Shown piece after piece: positions 45,671 to 57,682 of a DNA stretch of 64,000 nucleotides; the stretch's first letter is position 1; every line of letters starts with the position of its first letter. Origin of the DNA: Chamaecyparis obtusa. Its lineage: Eukaryota > Streptophyta > Pinopsida > Cupressales > Cupressaceae. The stretch spans positions 613,501 to 677,500 of the forward strand of contig BSBK01000522.1 of NCBI GenBank assembly GCA_027943335.1, given 5' to 3'. The position numbers and the translations under genes were made by a program. The notes below the pieces were generated by a model. That model had not been told where the DNA came from. It saw nothing but the letters and a program-made list of their open reading frames with translations, and did not search any database.

Positions 45671-48438
45671 TGTTTAGGTTTTAAAATACCACCCCAACTC
45701 AAGCATTAGGGCTTAATAGTATCCTATCCTAACAATGGAAACCTTCTCAAGTTGTGGGTGGACTTTGATTAAGGAGTCTCTGGATTCTAGGTCGGTTCCT
45801 ATTTGATCTGGAAATATCACCTCCTAATTGAAAAATTATGTGGGAAAAGGGAAAAGGAATTTAAAACTGAAAGGGAAATGGGGTGATACACCAAAATTGA
45901 ACTCAGACTTTGCTTGGAAACTAAAACAGTTATCACAATTCATATATCAAAGGATTGAGAATCACTGGTCAACATATAGGTTAATTCAGATCTCACTACT
46001 AGGGTATAGACCACAAATAGCTCAATCTATTAACAAACATACATATTTTGCATAAGGCTTGAATTTTGCTCACCTAGAGGAGGAATAAGAAACATTCACT
46101 TCTCCTAGCTACCAAAAGAAATAACACTAATGAAGAATGATGAAAACAAGATTAGAATCAATACTCAAAATATGAGGAGAAATGGATCATCTGCTTTATT
46201 ATCCTCCAAAATTTGACATGAAGGTTACAAAATAAGAGCTCAAAGAATCAAGGAACAAAAGTGCTCACTTTTAGCCTTCTCTTGAAAATCTGGAACCCCT
46301 TAAATTGATTATGAAAATCATTTTTATAACCCTCCTATGCCTCAAATTCGAAAATCAAAAACCCTAATCATTAGCCCTAATTTGGCCTTAATTTATGCCA
46401 AAACCTAGGCCTATGAAAAATACCTATGCCCTAAATGTTGGTTTATAATAAGGATAAAATCCCTTTTTACAATATTTACCAACATCTATTACATTTAAAT
46501 AAAGTTCAAAATAAACAAAAGCATGTATAAAACTAAAGTTTAGGAAATAATCCTAAGTCTAATCCTATCTTGCCAAGTTGCAAAAGGGTGGACATGACCA
46601 CTTAAGCCACTTGCATACTATGAGAAAATCAAGGCAATGAGTTGGCATTTTGAACTTCAAGCTCTGAAGGATGTGAACTATTTGAAGTTATGGCTTTCAA
46701 TGCGGTTGTTAGTCCGGATCCCAAATTCTCAAAACTTGGCTTCATTCCTTGATTTTCACATTCATCATTCACTGGCTCTGAGAAAAATAGGGAAAAACCC
46801 TAACTTGTTAATGAAACTCTGCAAAAATCATGGCATTTGGCTCAGCTTGAAATGGCATTCTGAAAGTCTACTGCATGCTTAAGGGTCTCTGGTATTCAAT
46901 GAACTAATCATATTTCTCTCAGGCTATTCCCTCTGTGATCTAGAGATCACTGGCATGAACTCAGGCTTTTGTTTTGAATTTAACTCAATATTTGAGGCTC
47001 GGTTTATGTTTGTTAAATCTTGGCATGAGGCTTGGCCTATGATTGAGCTTGGGCTCGGTCGGTGATTGAATCTTATTTGTGAGTTCATACTACATTTGTT
47101 GCATGATTTATGTTTAGGAGCAGGTGCTCTTCTTCTCTGTGATATATAGCTTCTTTTCTGGCATACAACCTGAGCATAGAGCTCGGCACAAAATATTATA
47201 GTCTCGGCTTATATTTTGTCAGTATACTTGTATTGTGTCCATGACTTAGCCTTTTGGTTTTGATGTGCTCGAGCTTGGATCTTGACTAGCAGAAAACTCC
47301 GCTTGTGCCTGGCTAGGTCTGGGCTGTGGCTGAAAGATGAATGAGCTCAGAGGAGGCTTTGAGCTCGGCTAAAGCTTGGGCATATTTCAACCACAACTTT
47401 AGACCGAGCCCATAATAGATGGAAATGATGCTCAAGATGGAACTCAAAGTAGAACATGAGTTCTCCCAAAATCACGTCAACATAAGTTTATTTCTCCTTT
47501 AATGCTTTATACTAGGGCTTTAGATCATATATGAAGTTGCTTGGTTTTCTGAAGCACTTGACTATAGCTCTGTCATTACTTTTCATATACATCAATTACC
47601 GTGTTGTTTTCTTGTCACAGCCACTACTGTCAATTCTACTTATTACTGTTGCTAATACTTGAACTCACCGATAGCACATTTTTTCAAGCTCATTGTCTGA
47701 TAGATGTTTTAAATGAAAATGCATTATTTAACTTAGCCCATAGCTAGCTAGAATTGTGATTTGGGATTGCAAAAATTTTACCAGTCATTTTGTACTGTTC
47801 TCAGCTCCACCAATGACAATGGACATCTCCTAACTAGGTCACTGTACTTGTTGATGAAGTTTACTATAGATGTAAATTTGATGTATATCCCCTTTGAATT
47901 CACTAGTTTGTTATTGCATTGTCAACAGTGAACTATGATATGTAAACACTTTTCTTTTCTTAACCTCTCTGCAATAGTGAACTAGTTACTTTTCACTCAC
48001 CAGCCATTACCAGTTATTTTGAACTCAGTCTCAACTTAACCGTGAACACACGAGTCATCATATGTATTTATCTCTTAGCTTCTCTAATGACAATGACCGC
48101 TAAAAATCGGCCCTTGCCAATTATTTGTTCACTTTTATTACCTCAACCAGTGACCATGCTTAGAAAAAAGATGTTATATCTCTACACTTATAATCTTTAT
48201 TTTCACCAACCAAGATGCTTTACTTTTAGCATAACTAGATATACCTTGCATTGTCAATGTACACCAGTAGCATATACGCACTAGCACACACCAGTCATCA
48301 TTTTTAAGCCCACTTTTAGCTCGGCCTTTGAATACACCAGTTATTAACAAATATCTATAGCTCCACTGATATTAATGGTTATTACCTCAGCCACAATGGT
48401 ATAAACCACCATGCTTTAATCAGTGTATCTCATAAGTT

Positions 48439-49667
48439 TTTGATAAAGGAAAATAGGTTTTGATGGGGCCCTGGAACCCTTGCAGAACTAAAAGCATAAC
48501 ATAGATTTAGTGTTTAAAGTAGCAACAACAAAAAAGCCAGTGGCTAAAATATCACCCCCCCACTAGAAAGCAAGATAAAACTAGAAAAAACAACCAGGGA
48601 AGCAGAACAAAAAACCAAGTAAGGCCCAAAGCCAGGAGAACAGCTCAGGTAATTTCTCTGAGAATATTTGTAGCATGAATCTCCAATTTTGACACCCTTC
48701 CAATTGCCTCCTTAAGGTCTAGAGATCTTTATTAGGTTCCTAAGTGTCCTTTTTCATAGTGCTAGATCTAGTTCTCTTCCTCAGTCCTTCCTCAGGAGAC
48801 TTATCTTTGCCACTATTTGGAGACTAGTCATCCTCCTTGCTACCCCTGTGTTCCTCAATTTTGTTAATTAGCACCTTTATGTTGTCATTAGAAGCTTTAA
48901 GAATATTGTAGCTTTGCTTAGCAATTTTCTGCAAGGTGCCCTCCATGCTCTTAACTCTCCTCTTCACTTCCTCCACTCTTTTTTCCATATCCTTCTCCTC
49001 CTCAGTATTCATGTTCTTATTGCTGCAATTTTCCCTTTCCAATCTACCCACCCTATATTTAAGCTCCTAGATTTCATGATAGTTCCATTTAGTGGTCCTG
49101 TAGCTGTCAATTGCACTATTCTTAGCATTATTAAGCACATCCATCTGAGGGTTCTCCTTTGTGATGTCACTCAAAATGACCAGGGCAGGATCAAAAAGCT
49201 CCTCCATTTGAATTTTTCCCTCCTTATTCTCCTTAACCAGTGTTTTCATCATTTCTCTCTTGAGACCCATCCTCACTGAGACATTATTAAAATTCCTCCA
49301 AACCACACTCCCTTCTTTGCCCAAAATCTTGCAAGTGTAATGTCCAGACCCATAATCATCAAAACCCTACAAATTCTCATCCCCTCCCCCTTGATTCTCC
49401 TCTTCCTCATCACTATCCTTTCCCTCCTCCTACCTTTCCTCCTTGGGTTCCTCATCAATATCCTTCCCTTTTTTCAGTCTCCTGAATGGTTTGTCAGCAA
49501 AAACCTCCTCTCTATCAGTAGGCATCTTAATATTAATGGTTCTCTTGCCACCCTTCCTCTCCTTATTATGCTCTTCTTCAGTAGCGGTATCTTCCTCCTC
49601 TTCAGCACTGTCAACCTCAGTATCCATTCCCTCCACCCTCTCATTGTAATCTTTATCAGACGAGATC
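48439..49667 (-). mobile_element. Retroposon with coiled-coil ORF, copy 2
   Basis: Flanked by the perfect 16-bp repeat GTGTATCTCATAAGTT (48423-48438 and 49668-49683). The other LTR at about 60565-60580 has the site only once, so the borders are exact. On the minus strand, one degenerate ORF runs: acidic N-terminus (DTEVDSAEEEEDTATEEE), a basic block (KERKGGKRTINIKMP), a conserved block WRNFNNVSVRMGLKREMMKT / FDPALVILSDITKEN / LNNAKNSAIDSYRTTKW (49067-49324), a coiled coil (48824-49051; YNILKASNDNIKVLINKIEE) and a hydrophobic end (LFSWLWALLGFLFCFPG, about 48600). The 3' end resembles plant L1 tails (GGGCCCCATCAAAACC, then TTTATCAAAA). No RT is encoded. The product is unknown to me; homologous to 18488-19273. 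Confidence 0.75.
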
Positions 49668-50804
49668 GTGTATCTCATAAGTTATGATGTATGAACAGTG
49701 CATCATTTTCTTGAAATATATGCAATTTGTCAACAAAAACTGATCAAGAATAACATAGAAGATGTAGATTTTTTGTAAAAAATGCCACTTCTGATAATCA
49801 GCCATGTTGTTGAATCATGAATCTTCACTGATTTCTTATACTTGCTTGATAACAGTGAACAGTGCTTGTGATCTTTTTCATTCAATAAGGAATGCTAATT
49901 TGTAGGATGTTGTATAATTATTTAAGAGGTTCGAGCATGGGCTCATGACACTCAAAAATACCAGAATAAAATTCAGTGGAGTTCAAGCACGGGCTCGTGA
50001 CAACCATTAAATACATACTATAAACATTCCATAATACTTATGAAGTACAATTCTGTAGCATTTTTCTATTGTTAAGTAGTAACATAACTGCACATGATCA
50101 ATTCTTGCAGCATTTTGAATTCAACAATATCATATGAATATGATCATTTATTATCAGTGGCAAAGCAAGTTCTTTGTAATTTCATAATTCATATTCAGAT
50201 TTAAATGAAGTTTAATATCATAGATACCAATCATTTATCTTGATGGATCTTGGCATGTATAGAAAGGTTGTCTCTATTTCTGGTACTTGTGAATTCACTT
50301 CTTCTGAAGCACATACTGGTAGCATCTTCTAAGGCACTTTACACAACATCCTTCTCTTCTAACTGTGATGTGAAAACTAGTCATATTTGAGCATTGCAAT
50401 TGATTCTGTTAAGCTTTTAAAAAAATAACATCACTCTAATCTTGTTAGGTTAGTGAACATGATAAATAGTTTAGTTTATGAAAATGCTAAAAAATAGTGA
50501 CACTTATGAATCAATATTCAGGTTATTGTGTTCACTAATCTAACAAGATGTTGTTGATTCTAAAAAAGGTTTCTCAGCTACAAATGCTAAGTCCCTTTTA
50601 TTCAGATATTTGGTTTTTAAATATAAGAAAAACTTACATAAGAATGACCATTAATAGTAAAAGGTTTCATGTTTAAAACAAGTCCCTTTAATACTATCTT
50701 TCATTTAGTGTGGATGTACATTTCCTTATTACATTGGATTACTAGATAGATATGTAGCTTTGAAAAAATTAACTGTTGTATGATGTTTCTATTTCATGCA
50801 TTGC

Positions 50805-50824
50805 TTAGATCCAATTGGATCTAA
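50805..50824. repeat. Perfect 20-bp palindrome in LTR
   Basis: TTAGATCCAATTGGATCTAA is its own reverse complement and is kept unchanged at 61646-61665 in the other LTR. It lies just before a short conserved plus-strand frame (DNPKDSLKDEDLDNE). Confidence 0.8.
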
Positions 50825-51432
50825 CATCATTTTCTCTCTCATGATGCAGGATAACCCTAAAGACTCCCTAAAAGATGAAGACCTAGACAATGAACCTGAA
50901 GACCTAGGACCTGACAGACAACCAGCTGATAACACACAAACAAAAAAGGCAATGCATGGGACCCCTACTTCATAATTCTATCATGCTTTCTATTCTACAA
51001 ATGTACTCTTTTATTGACATGAAATATGAAAGAACACTTGTATACTACATTCAGTTTGAATGCACAATGTAATGATCAGTTATGAATTTGGAAATTTGAA
51101 ATGTGATCAATACTTAGAGTATAATAATGAAATTTGATATTGAATGAAATAATGAAATAATGAAATTTTAAGTAACATTACCTGAAAGATAGTGTTAATT
51201 GAACCCTAAAATGCAATCTTTTCCTATTTGTGTTTATTCTTCTGTATGTTGTAATTTTGGGTAACATTTTTGGCAACTTCTATTGGATGTCTGCTTGCTA
51301 GACATGACCTACAGACCTTATCATTGGGTGATGGGGTTAGAAAACTAGAACTCATGAATGCAACCTTTATTGAAATGAAAATGCATCTAATCTAGACTCA
51401 TGCAACCTAAAGACCTAGTGCTTGGATAACAC

Positions 51433-52572
51433 TTATTGAAAAGAAACTAAACTTAACCTAACCTTCAAAGAAAATCTTGAGGTGGATCCCATTAACTGGA
51501 ATCTGTAGAACTTCTCCATCTGTTGTAGACAACTGGAAGTCATTGTTTTCTTTACAATTGTAGTGACAAAAGGTTCTGACCAAAAATTATCAAATTTGTC
51601 ATGTTGGTTTGGTCTTCTCTTCAACACATCCCACTTTAGTACTAAATCACCCTCCTTGAAATCTCTGGGTGTAGATTTCTTGTCAAAAGACCTTTTGGTT
51701 TGATTCTGCCTCAACTCCATTTTTTTCAATGCTCTTCTCCTTTCTTCTTCAAGCTGTAACAATTCAACATATCTTAGCATAAGAGGATCTTCCTCTTCAA
51801 ACAACAACATTTGATCAGCTAGCTGTAAAGCTGGAAACTCAGTAGAAATTTGAAATCTTGCCTCCTTACCATAAACCAGAACATAGGGTGAATTCCCAAT
51901 AATCTTATTTGGTGTGATTCTATCCAGCCACAAGGCTGCCTTTAGTTTTGAGTGCCAATCTCTCTTGTTCTCCTACAAAGTCTTTTTTATTATCCTAATC
52001 AAGTTTTTGTGAGTAGACTCTACAAGACCATTACCCTGAGGGTAATAGTTGGAAGAATTATTTAAATAAATGTAATTTCTAATAGCCCACTCTATTATAG
52101 CTGAACCAACAAAAGCTAAAGCATTATCTAAAATTATTGATTGGGGAACACCAAACCTGGTTATAATATCATCAAAAAATTTTAACACAACAGATCGAGT
52201 AGATTCCTTCAATGCAATGGCCTCAGTCCATCTTGTAAAATAGTTTGTAGCAGTCAAAATCCATTTATGACCTGCACTTGAATTGGGATTAATTGGACCT
52301 ATAAAGTCCTCTCCCCACTTGTTAAATGGTTGATCCACAATAATTGGCTTTAATGGAAATGTTGCTAGCTTTTGCTTTCCTGCAAATAGAGCACACTTTT
52401 GACATTTTCTTGCCCAAAAATGAGCATATTTAAACAACTCTAGCCAGTAATAACCAGCTCTTAGAATTTTCCAGGCTGTAGTTTTAGGACTAAAATGCCC
52501 TCCACATGATCCATCATGGAACTCAGATAAAATCTTGCTTTGATCAACAGAATCAATGCACTTTAGAAGCAT
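51433..52572 (-). pseudogene. Integrase of giant-LTR element
   Basis: Zinc domain CGGHFSPKTTAWKILRAGYY then ARKCQKCALF. Catalytic core (51973-52572): KWGEDFIGPINPNSS (D), ATNYFTRWTEAIALKEST, RFGVPQSIILDNALAF (second D) and PQGNGLVESTHKN (E). The C-terminal part (51433-51933) includes WLDRITPNKIIGNSPYVLVY, GKEARFQI and FKEGDLVLKWDVLKRRP. A stop near 51970 splits the two. D, D and E are all present. Confidence 0.9.
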
Positions 52573-52744
52573 ACCAGAAAAATCTTTCCTATAAAGAATA
52601 CCATCAATAAGAACATAAGGAACATACTGTAATATGAATTACCTTCTTTTAGCTTTGTCAAAATTTATTGGACATTGTCCAATGTAAAAATCTGGTCATA
52701 TCTGATAACCAGGTTGTTGAATCATTAATCAACACATAATTACC

Positions 52745-54361
52745 TTAAAATAAGGCAACCTCTTTAGTGGCTTCAACTTTATCTTCTTCTACCATTTGGG
52801 AGCACAATCCTTTTCCTCTAACTAGCTTGGTTACATGGATATGTACATCATACTCCATCACTTTTTTTATCCAACCTACTCTTTTTTCATTGACATCTTT
52901 ATTCAACAGGAACTCCTTAATACTAGGATGTGTAACCATCAAATGTATTTAATTTCTTGCAACCAAGTGCTTAAACTTCTTCAAGGCTTTAATAATAGCT
53001 AGTACATGCTTTTCAACAAAATTGTACCTTTTCTCATAATCATCCATACCTTTTCTAAAAAAAGCCACTGGCTGCTCTTGATTATCTTCATTCTTTTGCA
53101 CCAGCATTGCTAAAACTGTATCAAAACCACCATAAGCATACAAAATAATTTAATCCTTAGATAAATTAGGATTAGTCAAAGTAGGGGCTGATGAGAGGGC
53201 TTGCTTAATCTTTTCAAAACTCCTCTTTCCCTCATCAGTCCAGCTAAAAGATACATCTTTCTTCAACATAACAATCAAAGGCTTTAACAAATTTGCAATG
53301 TCAGGGATAAAGTGTCTAACAAAATTTATCCTCCTAATAAAACTTTGCAATCCTTTCTTATGCTTTGGTAATAATAGTTCTAGAATTGCATGAATCCTTT
53401 CAGGATCAATAGTTGTACCTTCTTTAGACACTTGGTATCCTAAAAATTTTCCTTCATGGACTACAAAAACAAACTTCTTTGGGTTAAGAGAGATTCCAAA
53501 CTCTCTGCATCTTTGAAGCACTTGTCTCAGATGATCTATATGCTCATTTGCAACCTTGCTGTAAATTGTGACATCATCCAACTATACTAGAACAAATTTA
53601 TACATGAGATTCTTGAAAGCCTTTACCATTGCTTTCTAGAATGTGGCTTCTGCATTTGACAATCCAAATGGCATTCTCCTATAAGCCATTGTACTCCATT
53701 TTTTTGTAAAGGTTATTTTGAACTGGTTTGATTCTTTCACTAAAATCTGGTTGTAACCAAAATACCTATCTAGGAGGGAAAATATCTCGGAACCTGAGAC
53801 ATATTGTAAAATTTGTTCTATGGAAGGAAGAGGGTGTCTATCTTTTAGAGATGCCCTATTAAGGTCTCTAAAGTCTACACAAAGTTTTATTTATCCATTC
53901 TTTTTCCTTACTGGAGCTAAATTGGAAACCTAGGATGTGTGTTTGATAGGAAATATTATCCCACCATCCAAAAGTTTATTCAGCTCTTTCAGCATTAGGG
54001 GCTCTAATTTGGGGTTTATGGGCCTTTTCCTTTGTCTGATTGGCCTGGCATTAGGCTCTAGTTCTATGGTATGCTGAGTCAATTGAGGATCAAAACCTTT
54101 CAAATCAGCATACTCCCAAGCAAATACATCATTATATTCTCTGAACAAAGCAATAAGCAATTCTTTTTCTTCAGGAAAATTAATTTTACCAACCTTTAAG
54201 AACTTGTCCCTTAATATCTCAAATTCTTCATAGTGATCTTCTTTGATTAGCAAGCTAGTTTTATTTCTCTTGAAATGATCATCAGAGTTAAAAGAAAACT
54301 CCAGGCTGACTAATCCCTTAGGAATCTTATTAGTCTTTAGCTGTATAATTTGATCTTCCAT
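52745..54361 (-). pseudogene. RT and native RNase H of giant-LTR element
   Basis: RT start (53930-54361): NDVFAWEYADLKGFDPQLTQ, HTIELEPNARPIRQRKRP. Then KLCVDFRDLNRASLKDR, YRRMPFGLSNAEATF and the catalytic box V-stop-LDDVTIYSKVANEHIDHL, where the Tyr of Y-L-D-D is a stop. Thumb: ISLNPKKFVFVVHEGKFLGY. The native RNase H (52745-53143) reads LYAYGGFDTVLAMLVQKNED in place of the T-D-A-S motif, then EQPVAFFRKGMDDYEKRYNF and VLAIIKALKKFKHLV. It lacks the first catalytic Asp, the known degenerate state of this domain in Tat elements. Confidence 0.88.
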
Positions 54362-54524
54362 TTGCTAATTAAGTTTGTCATTCTTAGGAACTGAAAAGTC
54401 TTCTGTTTCAGTCATAAAACTTAAAATATGTTCATCAATATTAAAAACCTACCAATTTATGTTATTATTTGTGATAGATGGCCTTACAACAATCTTGACA
54501 TGAGACTGATCTGAGATCTAACCT

Positions 54525-55195
54525 TTATTTTTAGTAATTGAGACATGTGCACCAATACCAACTAACCTATCAACATGCTAATTTTTCCTTCTAGGTATAG
54601 AAATAAGGTTAAATGCATCAAAATCATCCAGAATATCAGATACTTTGGATTTATACAATTTTAGAAGATCATTCTTTATAGCATTAATACCTCTCACCTG
54701 GTTAACTATCAACTCACTGTCCCCAAATGCCCTCAAGCATTTGATTTTCCTCTTTCTTGCCCACTATAGACCCTAAATCAAACTTTCATACTCAGCCACA
54801 TTTTTAGAACATGGAAAAGATAATTTGTATGTGGCATAAAATTTATCACCGCGTGGTGATACTAACATAACCCCTGCACCAACACCATCTTTATTCCTAG
54901 ATCTATCAAAATATAAATCCCATAGCTGGTTAGATAGTTTAGATTCAAAATCTTGATCTTTCATCAGATCAGGCATAACTGTATCAGATTCCAAAATCAT
55001 ATAGTTACCAAAACCAGTATCAAACATATCATCATTTTGATCATTCCTAGTTTCCCACTCATCCAACACAATATCACGATATTCCTCAGTTTGTGTATTA
55101 TAAGTTGAATAATCCTTAATCTCATATGAATCCATAATTACACAACTTGCATTAATAGGGCTCAGATTATAAGGGTCTATGTGATCTTTGGCCAA
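54525..55195 (-). pseudogene. Archaeal-type RNase H between protease and RT
   Basis: A 92-residue acidic linker leads to the domain at about 54925: LWDLYFDRSRNKDGVGAGVM (D), NVAEYESLI (E), then past two stops LRAFGDSELIVNQVRG (D) and a NxHVDRLVGIGA end (D). The glycine after the first Asp is Arg. The placement is the same as in the element at 32500-32910, so the order protease-aRH-RT-RH-integrase is a shared trait and not a one-off rearrangement. The two proteins are clearly diverged. Confidence 0.82.
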
Positions 55196-55199
55196 TAAT

Positions 55200-55915
55200 T
55201 ATGATTTTATGGTTACCTTAGTGCCATATCTAGTTCTAAAATATAGATGAGACCAATCTGATGAGAAATAACCATCTATTTTGGTTGTAAAGTATCTTGA
55301 CAGACATAAGGCAAAATAAGGTAAAAGATCTATGACATAGATATCCTGAGGAATTGAGAAATTTGGACATAAATGTAAAGTCAAGCTTGCATTTTTAACA
55401 ACCTATAATGTCTTGACTAAGGTACCATCAAGCTTGACAACTCCTTTCTCAAGAGGTTCATACTTTAAGTTCAACAAATCAGCAATTTTCTTAGGCATAA
55501 CAGTGTTGGTTGCACCACTATCCACCATACAATTATGCACTAACTTGTTTCCAATGATCAAAGAGACATAAAAAGGAGGAGGCTTATTATTTGTAGGTTT
55601 CTTACCTTCCTTTTCTATTGTCCTTTTCACATTTGCTAGATTTTTATCCTCTGTCACTGCTGATTGCTTCAAATCTATAGCCTTTTTACTTTCTTGTACT
55701 ACTAGTTGTTGAAATTTAGCAGGTTTCTTACCTTCCTTTGTTGTTGTTTCATGAACTTTAGAAGGATCTAAATTAGCCATAACAACCCTAGAAGGTTGTT
55801 GAATAGGTTGTTGTGAACTTGTTGTCAACATGGACAACCCTTCCTTTAAAATTTTAGCTTGTCCTAGTATAGCTAGGGTTTCCCACATAGACAAAGTTAC
55901 ATTCATTTTCTTCAT
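55200..55915 (-). pseudogene. Protease of giant-LTR element
   Basis: Core: PPFYVSLIIGNKLVHNCMVD then SGATNTVMPKKIADLLNL (D-S-G-A intact), YEPLEKGVVKLDGT, then a stop and ASLTLHLCPNFSIPQDIYVI DLLP. The N-terminal part is Lys/Glu-rich with three repeats of a KEGKKPAKF/TEDKNLANV/KEGKKPTNN type. It would process the gag-pol polyprotein. Confidence 0.85.
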
Positions 55916-55999
55916 GCTATCAACAATATTATAAGGAACAACAAACTGTACCTTTTGAGGAGATCTAGGAGAACTTTGATTAGCATACCTCTAATTTTG

Positions 56000-57649
56000 A
56001 TCTTTATTTGAGGAAGAAGATGGCCCCTTCAAAATTGAAATTGGTGTAGGAGGAACATTACTAGCTGATTGTTATGATTCTAAAGCTCTCTTCTTGGCTC
56101 TAGTATTTGCTAAAATGGGTGAATCATCATTTAGGCCACAAAACTCTTCCTCTTGCCAATTTAGGAAACTAGTATCTAGAACACTTTGATCCGGTTCCTA
56201 TTGGATCTCTTCAATAGGCACATTTTGTTGTGAATTTATAGAATTTTTTGCCATAAGAGCCTATTTTAGCACTCCATTGGAACATGTTGACTAGTTGCAT
56301 GGAAAACACCAATCAGTAGCAATGTTATTTTGGCTGGGTACAATATCCTTAACAGTATTAAGAGGTGCGGGATTATATTGTTTATTAGGCCTATGATTCT
56401 AATTATGCATATTTGCATTGTTATTCCCTTGGAATTGTTGCCTATTAGCATGATAATTGGGCTGATTAGGGTATTGGGATGAGGAACCAACAACCTGATT
56501 TTGAGCTATAGGGTTTTCCTGTGCTTGATTCCTTTTTAGACTCACTATCTCATTACCAAAAGACTGCAATAAATTATCTATCTTTTGTTGGCTATCTTTA
56601 ATACTCTGCAACTCATTCAGAGGGGTAACAGGGGCTACCTCTGGGGCTTTAAATGATGGGACAATAGATAGAGGTGGGACAATCAATGACATATTGGATT
56701 GAATACTAGGAAAGAAAGGGACAGGTGGCCTGGGAGCTATTTTTCCCACCCGAATAAGACTATTCTCTACCCTAATAGCAGTATCGAAAGCTTGAGGCAA
56801 TGAAGTACCTCCCATAGATTGAATCATAACAGATAGATCACTATTCAAACTCTTCGGATAATACAAAAATGCATATTCAATTGAGGGTCTTACCGTAGCA
56901 GGAATCTTGTTCCAAGTCTTTTGGAAATAGAGATTGAAATCACTCATTTCCTCTTATGGAGCCCTCTTGATAGTAGTTAATTGCTCCACCAAAGACAAGT
57001 TGTTAGACTTGTATTCAAAGAATTTAGACAGTCTCTCTCCCAAGACATCCCAAGTGGCAATAGAATCCACTGGAAAAGTTATGAACCAATCAAGTGCTTT
57101 ACCCTTTAGTGATGTAGCCAATAGCTTCAAAGCTACATCCTCCTCCATGACATGATGAACATTGCAAAGAGATGCAACATCTATGATGTGTTCAATGGTA
57201 GTTACTTGTCCTTCTCCAGTGAATGATGACAAGCCTTTCAAAGCAACTAATGGAATGTTGTTATGATTTGCAATCCTTAGGGGACTGCCCTGATCAAATG
57301 GCACAAATGGCATATTTCTCACCATTTCTTGATGTGCTATACTAGAACTAGCTGGTATAGACTAATTTACCAATGGTGGTTATTCAAGAACAACTTTCCT
57401 TTGAAATGCTCCAAGATCTTCAAAAACTTCCTACTGTCAATAAAGAAATTCAGTGCGGTAAGAGGGAGGAGTTGAACTTCTTTCAAATCTTAACTTCCTT
57501 GGTCTCCCAGGTCTCCTACCTCTTTGAACAGGTTGAACAGAAAGCTCTCTAGGTCCTCTAGGCTCTCTTTGGACAGTTCTACCTCTCCTAGTGAAAGATA
57601 ACTGTAAATACTCAAACTCTTTAACTCTCCTTGTTTGTATTCGATTCAT
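56000..57649 (-). pseudogene. gag of giant-LTR element
   Basis: Arg-rich N-terminus at 57437-57649 (RRGRTVQREPRGPRELSVQP). Capsid core at 56954-57325 (LKGLSSFTGEGQVTTIEHII, then KGKALDWFITFPVDSIATW and LGERLSKFFEYKSN), continued at 56399-56947 (MSDFNLYFQKTWNKIPATVR, AFDTAIRVENSL). An Asn/Gln-rich region follows, then a degenerate knuckle WCFPCNQSTC at about 56290. Stops at about 56950 and 56395 split the frame. Confidence 0.85.
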
Positions 57650-57660
57650 GTATCACAAGG

Positions 57661-57677
57661 TCCCATTGGGCATGCCA
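57661..57677 (-). other. Primer-binding site, tRNA-Lys-like (tentative)
   Basis: On the minus strand, five bases after the 5' LTR: TGGCATGCCCAATGGGA. It resembles the Lys-type TGGCGCCCAACGTGGGG with differences, so assignment is uncertain. Confidence 0.4.
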
Positions 57678-57682
57678 AAAAC

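Larger units (their letters stand above)
45671..51266 (-). repeat. 3' LTR of giant-LTR element (left)
   Basis: 5,596 bp including a 1,229-bp retroposon and its 16-bp target duplication; about 4.35 kb without them. It aligns with 57683-62106 throughout. It has an extra roughly 50-bp segment near 49950-50003 (GTTCAAGCACGGGCTCGTGA) absent from the right copy. Confidence 0.9.

Noticed and set aside
49340..49687. Plus-strand hydrophobic, Leu/Ser-rich frames (115 and 68 codons)
   Set aside because: They are the complement of the acidic, Glu-rich N-terminus of retroposon copy 2, whose reading is supported by homology with copy 1.
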